Notes under the pieces: model-generated
Told to the model about the DNA's origin: nothing
The model's input: only the letters and a program-made list of their open reading frames with translations
Databases searched by the model: none
Assembly (NCBI GenBank): GCA_920105625.2
Contig: OV050033.1
Coordinates: 109,639,700-109,703,699, forward strand
DNA length: 64,000 bases
Direction of reading: 5' to 3'
Source of the DNA: Clusia tigrina
Taxonomy: Eukaryota > Arthropoda > Insecta > Diptera > Clusiidae
Position numbers and translations under genes: made by a program
In this document: positions 11,376 to 23,331 of the stretch, piece by piece
How positions within the stretch are numbered: the stretch's first letter is position 1
How the letters are laid out: each line of letters begins with the position of its first letter

Positions 11376-11571
11376 CTGGATCGTCAAAAAACCTTGAAAT
11401 TTTTTAACAATAAAGTACTCGAGCCTCTTGACAATTTAAGCTATCGCTCAAAGCTATGCTACCCTTGAGTCCCAAATCAAACACTGATAAAACTTCAATT
11501 GGCCCTAATTTCTATACGGTGCATCCTATACCTATCAAAGTTTGCAACATACAAATGGTTGTAACTTTTTA

Positions 11572-12947
11572 CTGGAGTGTCATAAAACCTTGAAATTTTG
11601 TAACAATAAAGTACTCGAGCCTCTTGCCAATTTAAGCTATCGCCCATAGCTATGCTACCCTCGAGTCCGAAATCAAACACTTATAAAACTTCAAATGGCC
11701 CTAACTTCTATACGCTACGTCTTACACCTATCAAAGTTTGCAACATACAAATGCTAGTAGCTTTTTACTGGAGCGTCATAAAATCTTGAAATTTTGTAAC
11801 AATAAAATACTTGAGCCTCTTGTCAATTTAAGCTATCGCTCAAAGCTATGCTACCCTTGAGTCCCAAATCAAACACTGATAAAACTTCAAATGGCCCTAA
11901 CTTCTATATGGTACGTCCTACACCTATCAAAGTTTGCAACATATAAGTGCTTGTAACTTTTTACTGGGGCGTCATAAAACCTTGAAATTTTGTAACAAAT
12001 AAAGTACTCGAGCCTCTTGTCAATTTAAGCTATCGCTCAAAGCTATGCTACTACCGTTGAGTCCCAAATCAAACACTGATAAAACTTCAAATGGCCCTAA
12101 CTTCTATACGGTGCATCCTATACCTATCAAAGTTGGCAACATACGAATGCTTGTAACTTTTTACTGGAGCGTCATAAAACCTTGAAATTTTGTAACAATA
12201 AAGTACTCAAGCCTCTTGTCAATTTAAGCCATCGCTCAAAGCTATGCTACCCTTGAGTCCCAAATCAAACACTGATAAAACTTCAAATGGCCCTAACTTC
12301 TATACGGTACGTCCTTCACCTATCAATGTTTGCAACATACAATTGCTTGAAACTTTTTACTGGAGCGTCATAAAACCTTGAAATTTTGTAACAATAAAGT
12401 ACTCGAGACTCTTGTCAATTTAAGCTATCGCTCAAAGCTATGCTACCCTTAAGTCCCAAATCAAACACTGATAAATCTTCAAATGGCCCTAATTTCTATA
12501 CGGTACGTCCTACACCTATCAAACTTAGCAACATACAAATGCTTGTAGCTTTTTACTGGAGCGTCATAAAACCTTGAAATTTTGTAACAATAAAGTACTC
12601 GAGCCTCTTGTCAATTTAAGCTATCGCTCAAAGCTATGCTACCCTTGAGTCCGAAATCAAACACTGATAAAACTTCAAATGGCCCTAACTTCTATACGGT
12701 ACGTCCTACACCTATCAAAGTTTGCAACATACAAGTGCTTGTAACTTTTTACTGGAGCGTCAAAAAACCTTGAAATTTTTTAACAATAAAGTACTCGAGC
12801 CTCTTGACAATTTAAGCTATCGCTCAAAGCTATGCTACCCTTGAGTCCCAAATCAAACACTGATAAAACTACAATTGGCCCTAATTTCTATACGGTGCAT
12901 CCTATACCTATCAAAGTTTGCAACATACAAATGCTTGTAACTTTTTA
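11572..12947 (+). repeat. 7-mer HOR e-f-g-h-a-b'-c, second copy (1,376 bp)
   Basis: Same order and length as 7057-8432. The b monomer at 12556 has lost the 'aaccttggg' state and reads 'acccttgagtccg', borrowing a base typical of e. The following c at 12752 has 'gataaaactacaattgg', also seen in the c at 8237, supporting common origin of the two 7-mers. Confidence 0.87.
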
Positions 12948-15688
12948 CTGGAGTGTCATAAAACCTTGAAATTTTGTAACAATAAAGTACTCGAGCCTCT
13001 TGCCAATTTAAGCTATCGCCCATAGCTATGCTACCCTCGAGTCCGAAATCAAACACTTATAAAACTTCAAATGGCCCTAACTTATATACGCTACGTCTTA
13101 CACCTATCAAAGTTTGCAACATACAAATGCTAGTAGCTTTTTACTGGAGCGTCATAAAATCTTGAAATTTTGTAACAATAAAATACTTGAGCCTCTTGTC
13201 AATTTAAGCTATCGCTCAAAGCTATGCTACCCTTGAGTCCCAAATCAAACACTGATAAAACTTCAAATGGCCCTAACTTCTATATGGTACGTCCTACACC
13301 TATCAAAGTTTGCAACATATAAGTGCTTGTAACTTTTTACTGGGGCGTCATAAAACCTTGAAATTTTGTAACAAATAAAGTACTCGAGCCTCTTGTCAAT
13401 TTAAGCTATCGCTCAAAGCTATGCTACTACCGTTGAGTCCCAAATCAAACACTGATAAAACTTCAAATGGCCCTAACTTCTATACGGTGCATCCTATACC
13501 TATCAAAGTTGGCAACATACGAATGCTTGTAACTTTTTACTGGAGCGTCATAAAATCTTGAAATTTTGTAACGATAAAGTACTCAAGCCTCTTGTCAATT
13601 TAAGCCATCGCTCAAAGCTATGCTACCCTTGAGTCCCAAATCAAACAATGATAAAACTTCAAATGGCCCTAACTTCTATACGGTACGTCCTTCACCTATC
13701 AATGTTTGCAACATACAATTGCTTGAAACTTTTTACTGGAGCGTCATAAAACCTTGAAATTTTGTAACAATAAAGTACTCGAGACTCTTGTCAATTTAAG
13801 CTATCGCTCAAAGCTATGCTACCCTTAAGTCCCAAATCAAACACTGATAAATCTTCAAATGGCCCTAGTTTCTATACGGTACGTCCTACACCTATCAAAC
13901 TTAGCAACATACAAATGCTTGAAGCTTTTTACTGGAGCGTCATAAAACCTTGAAATTTTGTAACAATAAAGTACTCGAGCCTCTTGTCAATTTAAGCTAT
14001 CGCTCAAAGCTATGCTAACCTTGGGTCCCAAATCAAACACTGATAAAACTTCAAATGGCCCTAACTTCTATACGGTACGTCCTACACCTATCAAAGTTTG
14101 CAACATACAAGTGCTTGTAACTTTTTACTGGAGCGTCATAAAACCTTGAAATTTTGTAACAATAAAGTACTCGAGCCTCTTGTCAATTTAAGCTATCGCT
14201 CAAAGCTATGCTACCCTTGAGTCCCAAATCAAACACTGATAAAACTTCAAATGGCCCTAACTTCTATACGGTACGTCCTACACCTATCAAAGTTTGCAAC
14301 ATACAAGTGCTTGTAACTTTTTACTGGATCGTCAAAAAACCTTGAAATTTTTTAACAATAAAGTACTCGAGCCTCTTGACAATTTAAGCTATCGCTCAAA
14401 GCTATGCTTCCCTTGAGTCCCAAATCAAACAATGATAAAACTTCAAATGGCCCTAACTTCTATATCCTATACTTATCAAAATTTTGCAACATACAAATGC
14501 TTGTAACTTTTTACTGGAGCGTCATAAAACCTTGAAATTTTGTAACAATAAAGTACTCGAGCCTCTTGTCAATTTAAGCTATCGCTCAAAGCTATGCTAC
14601 CCTTGAGTCCCAAATCAAACACTGATACAACTTCAAATGGCCCTAGCTTCTATACGGTACGTTCTACACCTATCAAAGTTTGCAACGTACAAATGCTTGT
14701 AACTTTTTACTCGAGCGTCATAAAACCTTGAAATCTTGTAACAATAAAGTACTAGACCTTCTTGTCAATTTAAGCTATCGCTCAAAGCTATGCTTCCCTT
14801 GCGTCCCAAATCAAACAATGATAAAACTTCAAATGGCCCTAACTTCTATATGGTACGTCCTACACCTATCAATGTTTGCAATTACAAAAGCTTGTAACTT
14901 TTTACTGGAGCGGTATAAAACCTTGAAATTTTGTAACAATAAAGTACTCTACCCTCTTGTCAACTTAAGCTATCGCTTAAAGCTATGCTACCCTTGAATC
15001 CCAAATCAAACACTGATAAAACTTCAAAAGGCCTTAACTTCTATACGGTACGTCCTACACCTAACAAAGTTTGCAACCTACTAATGCTTGTAACTTTTTA
15101 CTGTAGCGTCATAAAACCTTGAAATTTTGTAACAATAAAGAACTCGAGCCTCTTCTCAATTTAAGCTATCGCTCAAAGCTATGCTACCCTTGACTCCCAA
15201 ATCAAACACTGATAAAACTTCAAATGGCCCTAACTTATATACGGTACGTCCTACACCTATCAAAGTTTGCAACATACAAATGCTTGTAACTTTTGACTGG
15301 AGCGTCATAAAACCTTGAAATTTTGTAACAATAAAGTACTCGAGCCTCTTGTCAATTTAAGCTATCGCTCAAAGCTATGCTACCCTTGAGTCCCAAATCA
15401 AACACTGATAAAACTTCAAATGGCCCTAACTTCTATACGGTACGTCCTACACCTATCAAAGTTTGCAACATACAAGTGCTTGTAACTTTTTACTGGATCG
15501 TCAAAAAACCTTGAAATTTTTTAACAATAAAGTACTCGAGCCTCTTGACAATTTAAGCTATCGCTCAAAGCTATGCTACCCTTGAGTCCCAAATCAAACA
15601 CTGATAAAACTTCAATTGGCCCTAATTTCTATACGGTGCATCCTATACCTATCAAAGTTTGCAACATACAAATGCTTGTAACTTTTTA
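12948..15688 (+). repeat. 14-mer HOR e-f-g-h-a-b-m-(c/j)-i-j-k-l-m-c (2,741 bp)
   Basis: The 7-mer front is joined to an i-j-k-l-m-c tail through two linking monomers: m at 14128 and an unusual 190-bp c/j hybrid at 14324. The tail and what follows (14514 onward) match 10397 and 19417 onward. Confidence 0.85.
14324..14513 (+). repeat. Hybrid 190-bp monomer (c/j) with rare 3' half
   Basis: Left half is c ('ctggatcgtcaaaaaacc', 'cttgacaattt'). The right half is j-like ('gcttccc', 'aacaatgataaaac') but then reads 'tatatcctatacttatc' and 'aaaattttgcaac'. The last state, with an extra T, is otherwise seen only in monomers at 47154, 47547, 55208 and 55601 of the 8 kb HOR. The 6-bp shortfall fits loss of 'ggtaca' from the form found at 47547. 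Confidence 0.8.
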
Positions 15689-16672
15689 CTGGAGTGTCAT
15701 AAAACCTTGAAATTTTGTAACAATAAAGTACTCGAGCCTCTTGCCAATTTAAGCTATCGCCCATAGCTATGCTACCCTCGAGTCCGAAATCAAACACTTA
15801 TAAAACTTCAAATGGCCCTAACTTCTATACGCTACGTCTTACACCTATCAAAGTTTGCAACATACAAATGCTAGTAGCTTTTTACTGGAGCGTCATAAAA
15901 TCTTGAAATTTTGTAACAATACAATACTTGAGCCTCTTGTCAATTTAAGCTATCGCTCAAAGCTATGCTACCCTTGAGTCCCAAATCAAACACTGATAAA
16001 ACTTCAAATGGCCCTAACTTCTATATGGTACGTCCTACACCTATCAAAGTTTGCAACATATAAGTGCTTGTAACTTTTTACTGGGGCGTCATAAAACCTT
16101 GAAATTTTGTAACAAATAAAGTACTCGAGCCTCTTGTCAATTTAAGCTATCGCTCAAAGCTATGCTACTACCGTTGAGTCCCAAATCAAACACTGATAAA
16201 ACTTCAAATGGCCCTAACTTCTATACGGTGCATCCTATACCTATCAAAGTTGGCAACATACGAATGCTTGTAACTTTTTACTGGAGCGTCATAAAACCTT
16301 GAAATTTTGTAACAATAAAGTACTCAAGCCTCTTGTCAATTTAAGCCATCGCTCAAAGCTATGCTACCCTTGAGTCCCAAATCAAACACTGATAAAACTT
16401 CAAATGGCCCTAACTTCTATACGGTACGTCCTTCACCTATCAATGTTTGCAACATACAATTGCTTGAAACTTTTTACTGGAGCGTCATAAAACCTTGAAA
16501 TTTTGTAACAATAAAGTACTCGAGACTCTTGTCAATTTAAGCTATCGCTCAAAGCTATGCTACCCTTAAGTCCCAAATCAAACACTGATAAATCTTCAAA
16601 TGGCCCTAGTTTCTATACGGTACGTCCTACACCTATCAAACTTAGCAACATACAAATGCTTGTAGCTTTTTA
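14514..16672 (+). repeat. 11-monomer block i-j-k-l-m-c-e-f-g-h-a, copy 2 (2,159 bp)
   Basis: Same order and exact length as 10397-12555 and 19417-21575. Private to this copy: the i monomer has 'gatacaacttc' and 'ccctagcttc', and j has 'cccttgcgtccc' and 'caatgtttgc'. The i states recur in the 783-bp 4-mers at 30-31 kb, which hints at exchange between the two domains. Confidence 0.86.
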
Positions 16673-17456
16673 CTGGAGCGTCATAAAACCTTGAAATTTT
16701 GTAACAATAAAGTACTCGAGCCTCTTGTCAATTTAAGCTATCGCTCAAAGCTATGCTAACCTTGGGTCCCAAATCAAACACTGATAAAACTTCAAATGGC
16801 CCTAACTTCTATACGGTACGTCCTACACCTATCAAAGTTTGCAACATACAAGTGCTTGTAACTTTTTACTGGAGCGTCAAAAAACCTTGAAATTTTTTAA
16901 CAATAAAGTTCTCGAGCCTCTTGACAATTTAAGCTATCGCTCAAACCTATGCTACCCTTGAGTCCCAAATCAAACACTGATAAAGCTTCAAATGGCCCTA
17001 ACTTGTATACGGTACGTCCTACACCTATCAAAGTTTGCAACATACAACTGCTTGTAACATTTTACTGGACTGTCATAAAACCTTGAAATTTTTTAACAAT
17101 GAAGTACTCGAGCCACTTGTGAATTTAAGCTATCGCTCAAAGCTATGCTTCCCTTGAGTCCCAAATCAAACACTGATAAATCTTCAAATGGCCCTAGTTT
17201 CTATACGGTACGTCCTACACCTATCAAACTTAGCAACATACAAATGCTTGTAGCTTTTTGCTGGAGCGTCATAAAACCTTGAAATTTTGTAACAATAAAG
17301 TACTCGAGCCTCTTGTCAATTTAAGCTATCGCTCAAAGCTATGCTACCCTTGAGTCCCAAATCAAACACTGATAAAATTTCAATTGGCCCTAATTTCTAT
17401 ACGGTGCATCCTATACCTATCAAAGATTGCAACATACAAATGCTTGTAACTTTTTA
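15689..17456 (+). repeat. 9-mer HOR e-f-g-h-a-b-c*-d'-o (1,768 bp)
   Basis: The 10-mer order lacking n. The c monomer at 16869 is a c/d' mosaic with 'caaacctatgc', 'gataaagcttc', 'cttgtatacgg' and 'aactgcttg'. The same mosaic recurs at 21772, 4,903 bp downstream, where it has additionally lost 8 bp. Confidence 0.83.
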
Positions 17457-18240
17457 CTGGAGTGTCATAAAACCTTGAAATTTTGTAACAATAAAGTACT
17501 CGAGCCTCTTGTCAATTTAAGCTATCGCCCATAGCTATGCTACCCTCGAGTCCGAAATCAAACACTTATAAAACTTCAAATGGCCCTAACTTCTATACGC
17601 TACGTCTTACACCTATCAAAATTTGCAACATACAAATGCTAGTAACTTTTTACTGGAGCGTCATAAAATCTTGAAATTTTGTAACAATAAAATACTTGAG
17701 CCTCTTGTCAATTTAAGCTATCGCTCAAAGCTATGCTACCCTTGAGTCCCAAATCAAACACTGATAAAACTTCAAATGGCCCTAACTTCTATATGGTACG
17801 TCGTACACCTATCAAAGTTTGCAACATATAAGTGCTTGTAACTTTTTACTGGGGCGTCATAAAACCTTGAAATTTTGTAACAATAAAGTAGTCGAGACTC
17901 TTGTCAATTTAAGATATCGCTCAAAGCTATGCTACCCTTGAGTCCCAAATCAAACACTGATAAATCTTCAAATGGCCCTAGTTTCTATACGGTACGTCCT
18001 ACACCTATCAAACTTAGCAACATACAAATGCTTGTAGCTTTTTGCTGGAGCGTCATAAAACCTTGAAATTTTGTAACAATAAAGTACTCGAGCCTCTTGT
18101 CAATTTAAGCTATCGCTCAAAGCTATGCTACCCTTGAGTCCCAAATCAAACACTGATAAAATTTCAATTGGCCCTAATTTCTATACGGTGCATCCTATAC
18201 CTATCAAAGATTGCAACATACAAATGCTTGTAACTTTTTA
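17457..18240 (+). repeat. 4-mer HOR e'-f-(g/n)-o (784 bp)
   Basis: e' at 17457 keeps 'gcccatagc' but has 'cctcttgtcaattt' and 'tcaaaatttgc'. The f at 17653 has 'tatatggtacgtcgtacacc'. The monomer at 17849 opens as g ('ctggggcg') but continues as n ('agtagtcgagactc', 'taagatatcgc') and lacks both g insertions, so it is 196 bp. Then o and the next e follow. Confidence 0.83.
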
Positions 18241-20591
18241 CTGGAGTGTCATAAAACCTTGAAATTTTGTAACAATAAAGTACTCGAGCCTCTGGCCAAT
18301 TTAAGCTATCGCCCATAGCTATGCTACCCTCGAGTCCGACATCAAACACTGATAAAACTTCAATTGGCCCTAACTTCTATACGCTTCGTCTTACACCTAT
18401 CAAAGTTTGCAACATACAAATGCTAGCAACTTTTTACTGGAGCGTCATAAAATCTTGAAATTTTGTAACAATAAAATACTTGAGCCTCTTGTCAATTTAA
18501 GCTATCGCTCAAAGCTATGCTACCCTTGAGTCCCAAATCAAACACTGATAAAACTACAAATGGCCCTAACTTCTATATGGTACGTCCTACACCTATCAAA
18601 GTTTGCAACATATAAGTGCTTGTAACTTTTTACTGGAGCGTCATAAAACCTTGAAATTTTGTAACAATAAAGTACTCGAGACTCTTGTCAATTTAAGCTA
18701 TCGCTCAAAGCTATGCTACCCTTGAATCCCAAATCAAACACTGATAAATCTTCAAATGGCCCTAGTTTCTATACGGTACGTCCTACACCTATCAAACTTA
18801 GCAACATACAAATGCTTGTAGCTTTTTACTGGAGCGTCATAAAACCTTGAAATTTTGTAACAATAAAGTACTCGAGCCTCTTGTCAATTTAAGCTATCGC
18901 TCAAAGCTATGCTAACCTTGGGTCCCAAATCAAACACTGACAAAACTTCAAATGGCCCTGACTTCTATACGGTACGTCCTACACCTATCAAAGTTTGCAA
19001 CATACAAGTGCTTGTAACTTTTTACTGGAGCGTCAAAAAACCTGGAAATTTTTTAACAATAAAGTACTCGAGCCTCTTGACAATTTAAGCTATCGCTCAA
19101 AGCTATGCTACCCTTGAGTCCCAAATCAAACACTGATAAAACTTCAATTGGCCCTAATTTCTATACGGTGCATCCTATACCTATCAAAGTTTGCAACATA
19201 CAAATGCTTGTAACATCTTACTGGACTGTCATAAAACCTTGAAATTTTGTAACAATGAAGTACTCGAGCCACTTGTCAATTTAAGCTATCGCTCAAAGCT
19301 ATGCTACCCTTGAGTCCCAAATCAAACACTGATAAATCTTCAAATGGCCCTAGTTTCTATACGGTACGTCCTACACCTATCAAACTTAGCAACATACAAA
19401 TGCTTGTAGCTTTTTGCTGGAGCGTCATAAAACCTTGAAATTTTGTAACAATAAAGTACTCGAGCCTCTTGTCAATTTAAGCTATCGCTCAAAGCTATGC
19501 TACCCTTGAGTCCCAAATCAAACACTGATAAACCTTCAAATGGCCCTAACTTCTATACGGTACGTTCTACACCTATCAAAGTTTGCAACGTACAAATGCT
19601 TGTAACTTTTTACTCGAGCGTCATAAAACCTTGAAATCTTGTAACAATAAAGTACTAGACCTTCTTGTCAATTTAAGCTATCGCTCAAAGCTATGCTTCC
19701 CTTGAGTCCCAAATCAAACAATGATAAAACTTCAAATGGCCCTAACTTCTATATGGTACGTCCTACACCTATCAAAGTTTGCAATTACAAAAGCTTGTAA
19801 CTTTTTACTGGAGCGGTATAAAACCTTGAAATTTTGTAACAATAAAGTACTCTACCCTCTTCTCAACTTAAGCTATCGCTTAAAGCTATGCTACCCTTGA
19901 ATCCCAAATCAAACACTGATAAAACTTCAAAAGGCCTTAACTTCTATACGGTACGTCCTACACCTAACAAAGTTTGCAACCTACTAATGCTTGTAACTTT
20001 TTACTGTAGCGTCATAAAACCTTGAAATTTTGTAACAATAAAGAACTCGAGCCTCTTCTCAATTTAAGCTATCGCTCAAAGCTATGCTACCCTTGACTCC
20101 CAAATCAAACACTGATAAAACTTCAAATGGCCCTAACTTATATACGGTACGTCCTACACCTATCAAAGTTTGCAACATACAAATGCTTGTAACTTTTGAC
20201 TGGAGCGTCATAAAACCTTGAAATTTTGTAACAATAAAGTACTCGAGCCTCTTGTCAATTTAAGCTATCGCTCAAAGCTATGCTACCCTTGAGTCCCAAA
20301 TCAAACACTGATAAAACTTCAAATGGCCCTAACTTCTATACGGTACGTCCTACACCTATCAAAGTTTGCAACATACAAGTGCTTGTAACTTTTTACTGGA
20401 TCGTCAAAAAACCTTGAAATTTTTTAACAATAAAGTACTCGAGCCTCTTGACAATTTAAGCTATCGCTCAAAGCTATGCTACCCTTGAGTCCCAAATCAA
20501 ACACTGATAAAACTTCAATTGGCCCTAATTTCTATACGGTGCATCCTATACCTATCAAAGTTTGCAACATACAAATGCTTGTAACTTTTTA
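18241..20591 (+). repeat. 12-mer HOR e-f-a-b-c-d-i-j-k-l-m-c, copy 2 (2,351 bp)
   Basis: Matches 9221-11571 monomer for monomer at an offset of 9,020 bp. Small private changes include 'cctctggccaattt' and 'gtccgacatc' in the e copy and 'gacaaaacttc' in b. The match continues through e-f-g-h-a to about 21575. Confidence 0.9.
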
Positions 20592-21575
20592 CTGGAGTGT
20601 CATAAAACCTTGAAATTTTGTAACAATAAAGTACTCGAGCCTTTTGCCAATTTAAGCTATCGCCCATAGCTATGCTACCCTCGAGTCCGAAATCAAACAC
20701 TTATAAAACTTCAAATGGCCCTAACTTCTATACGCTACGTCTTACACCTATCAAAGTTTGCAACATACAAATGCTAGTAGCTTTTTACTGGAGCGTCATA
20801 AAATCTTGAAATTTTGTAACAATAAAATACTTGAGCCTCTTGTCAATTTAAGCTATCGCTCAAAGCTATGCTACCCTTGAGTCCCAAATCAAACACTGAT
20901 AAAACTTCAAATGGCCCTAACTTCTATATGGTACGTCCTACACCTATCAAAGCTTGCAGCATATAAGTGCTTGTAACTTTTTACTGGGGCGTCATAAAAC
21001 CTTGAAATTTTGTAACAAATAAAGTACTCGAGCCTCTTGTCAATTTAAGCTATCGCTCAAAGCTATGCTACTACCGTTGAGTCCCAAATCAAACACTGAT
21101 AAAACTTCAAATGGCCCTAACTTCTATACGGTGCATCCTATACCTATCAAAGTTGGCAACATACGAATGCTTGTAACTTTTTACTGGAGCGTCATAAAAC
21201 CTTGAAATTTTGTAACAATAAAGTACTCAAGCCTCTTGTCAATTTAAGCCATCGCTCAAAGCTATGCTACCCTTGAGTCCCAAATCAAACACTGATAAAA
21301 CTTCAAATGGCCCTAACTTCTATACGGTACGTCCTTCACCTATCAATGTTTGCAACATACAATTGCTTGAAACTTTTTACTGGAGCGTCATAAAACCTTG
21401 AAATTTTGTAACAATAAAGTACTCGAGACTCTTGTCAATTTAAGCTATCGCTCAAAGCTATGCTACCCTTAAGTCCCAAATCAAACACTGATAAATCTTC
21501 AAATGGCCCTAGTTTCTATACGGTACGTTCTACACCTATCAAACTTAGCAACATACAAATGCTTGTAGCTTTTTA
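19417..21575 (+). repeat. 11-monomer block i-j-k-l-m-c-e-f-g-h-a, copy 3 (2,159 bp)
   Basis: Third copy of the length-conserved block. The f at 20788 carries 'caaagcttgcagcat', private to this copy. The similarity with copy 2 continues rightward through b and the c/d' mosaic to about 22.05 kb. Confidence 0.86.
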
Positions 21576-23331
21576 CTGGAGCGTCATAAAACATTGAAAT
21601 TTTGTAACAATAAAGTACTCGAGCCTCTTGTCAATTTAAGCTATCGCTCAAAGCTATGCTAACCTTGGGTCCCAAATCAAACACTGATAAAACTTCAAAT
21701 GGCCCTAACTTCTATACGGTACGTCCTACACCTATCAAAGTTTGCAACATACAAGTGCTTGTAACTTTTTACTGGAGCGTCAAAAAACCTTGAAATTTTT
21801 TAACAATAAAGTACTCGAGCCTCTTGACAATTTAAGCTAACCTATGCTACCCTTGAGTCCCAAATCAAACACTGATAAAGCTTCAAATGGCCCTAACTTG
21901 TATACGGTACGTCCTACACCTATCAAAGTTTGCAACATACAACTGCTTGTAACATTTTACTGGACTGTCATAAAACCTTGAAATTTTTTAACAATGAAGT
22001 ACTCGAGCCACTTGTGAATTTAAGCTATCGCTCAAAGCTATGCTTCCCTTGAGTCCCAAATCAAACACTGATAAAGCTTCAAATGGCCCTAACTTCTATA
22101 CGGTACGTCCTTCACCTATCAATGGTTGCAACATACAATTGCTTTAAACTTTTTACTGGAGCGTCATAAAACCTTGAAATTTTGTAACAATAAAGTACTC
22201 GAGACTCTTGTCAATTTAAGCTATCGCTCAAAGCTATGCTACCCTTAAGTCCCAAATCAAACACTGATAAATCTTCAAATGGCCCTAGTTTCTATACGGT
22301 ACGTCCTACACCTATCAAACTTAGCAACATACAAATGCTTGTAGCTTTTTACTGGAGCGTCATAAAACCTTGAAATTTTGTAACAATAAAGTACTCGAGC
22401 CTCTTGTCAATTTAAGCTATCGCTCAAAGCTATGCTACCCTTGAGTCCCAAATCAAACACTGATAAAACTTCAAATGGCCCTAACTTCTATACGGTACGT
22501 CCTACACCTATCAAAGTTTGCAACATACAAGTGCTTGTAACTTTTTACTGGAGCGTCAAAAAACCTTGAAATTTTTTAACAATAAAGTACTCGAGCCTCT
22601 TGACAATTTAAGCTATCGCTCAAAGCTATGCTACCCTTGAGTCCCAAATCAAACACTGATAAAACTTCAATTGGCCCTAATTTCTATACGGTGCATCCTA
22701 TACCTATCAAAGTTTGCAACATACAAATGCTTGTAACATTTTACTGGACTGTCATAAAACCTTGAAATTTTGTAACAATGAAGTACTCGAGCCACTTGTC
22801 AATTTAAGCAATCGCTCAAAGCTATGCTTCCCTTGAGTCCCAAATCAAACACTGATAAAGCTTCAAATGGCCCTAACTTGTATACGGTACGTCCTACACC
22901 TATCAAAGTTTGCAACATACAACTGCTTGTAACTTTTTACTGGAGCGACATAAAAGCTTCAAATTTTGTAACAATAAAGTAGTCGAGACTCTTGTCAATT
23001 TAAGATATCGCTCAAAGCTATGCTACCCTTGAGTCCCAAATCAAACACTGATAAATCTTCAAATGGCCCTAGTTTCTATACGGTACGTCCTACACCTATC
23101 AAACTTAGCAACATACAAATGCTTGTAACTTTTTGCTGGAGCGTCATAAAACCTTGAAATTTTGTAACAATAAAGTACTCGAGCCTCTTGTCAATTTAAG
23201 CTATCGCTCAAAGCTATGCTACCCTTGAGTCCCAAATCAAACACTGATAAAATTTCAATTGGCCCTAATTTCTATATGGTGCATCCTATACCTATCAAAG
23301 ATTGCAATATACAAATGCTTGTAAATTTTTA
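20592..23331 (+). repeat. 14-mer segment e-f-g-h-a-b-c*-(d/h)-a-b'-c-d'-n-o
   Basis: The front seven monomers match 15689-17064. The monomer at 21960 is a d/h hybrid: 'actgtcataaaa' and 'cttgtgaattt' on the left, 'ccttcacctatcaatgg' and 'gctttaaac' on the right. It returns the order to a, so a-b-c-d occurs twice. The copy at 21772 is 188 bp because 8 bp are missing inside the aagctat direct repeat. Confidence 0.83.

Larger units (their letters stand above)
9221..11571 (+). repeat. 12-mer HOR e-f-a-b-c-d-i-j-k-l-m-c, copy 1 (2,351 bp)
   Basis: Monomer starts are 9221, 9417, 9613, 9809, 10005, 10201, 10397 (i), 10593 (j, 195 bp), 10788 (k), 10984 (l), 11180 (m) and 11376 (c). An identical order and length occur at 18241-20591, exactly 9,020 bp downstream. 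The unit combines the 8-mer front half with the i-j-k-l-m block. Confidence 0.9.
10397..12555 (+). repeat. 11-monomer block i-j-k-l-m-c-e-f-g-h-a, copy 1 (2,159 bp)
   Basis: From the i start at 10397 to the b start at 12556 is 2,159 bp. The same eleven-monomer run, also exactly 2,159 bp, is found at 14514-16672 and 19417-21575 (offsets 4,117 and 4,903 bp). Shared rare states include the 195-bp j monomer, the l monomer ending 'cttttgactgg' with 'taacttatatacgg', and the g insertions. This is the most length-conserved large block in domain 1. Confidence 0.88.

Noticed and set aside
14680..14997. Plus-strand open frame of 105 codons, and shorter ones at 26413, 40178, 47234, 47627, 52038, 55288 and 55681
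   Set aside because: Each spans ordinary satellite monomers and stays open because of small indels (195-bp j, the 8-bp loss near 40261, the extra T in 'aaaattttgc'). Their proteins are translations of the same satellite consensus in shifted frames; no domain is recognisable.
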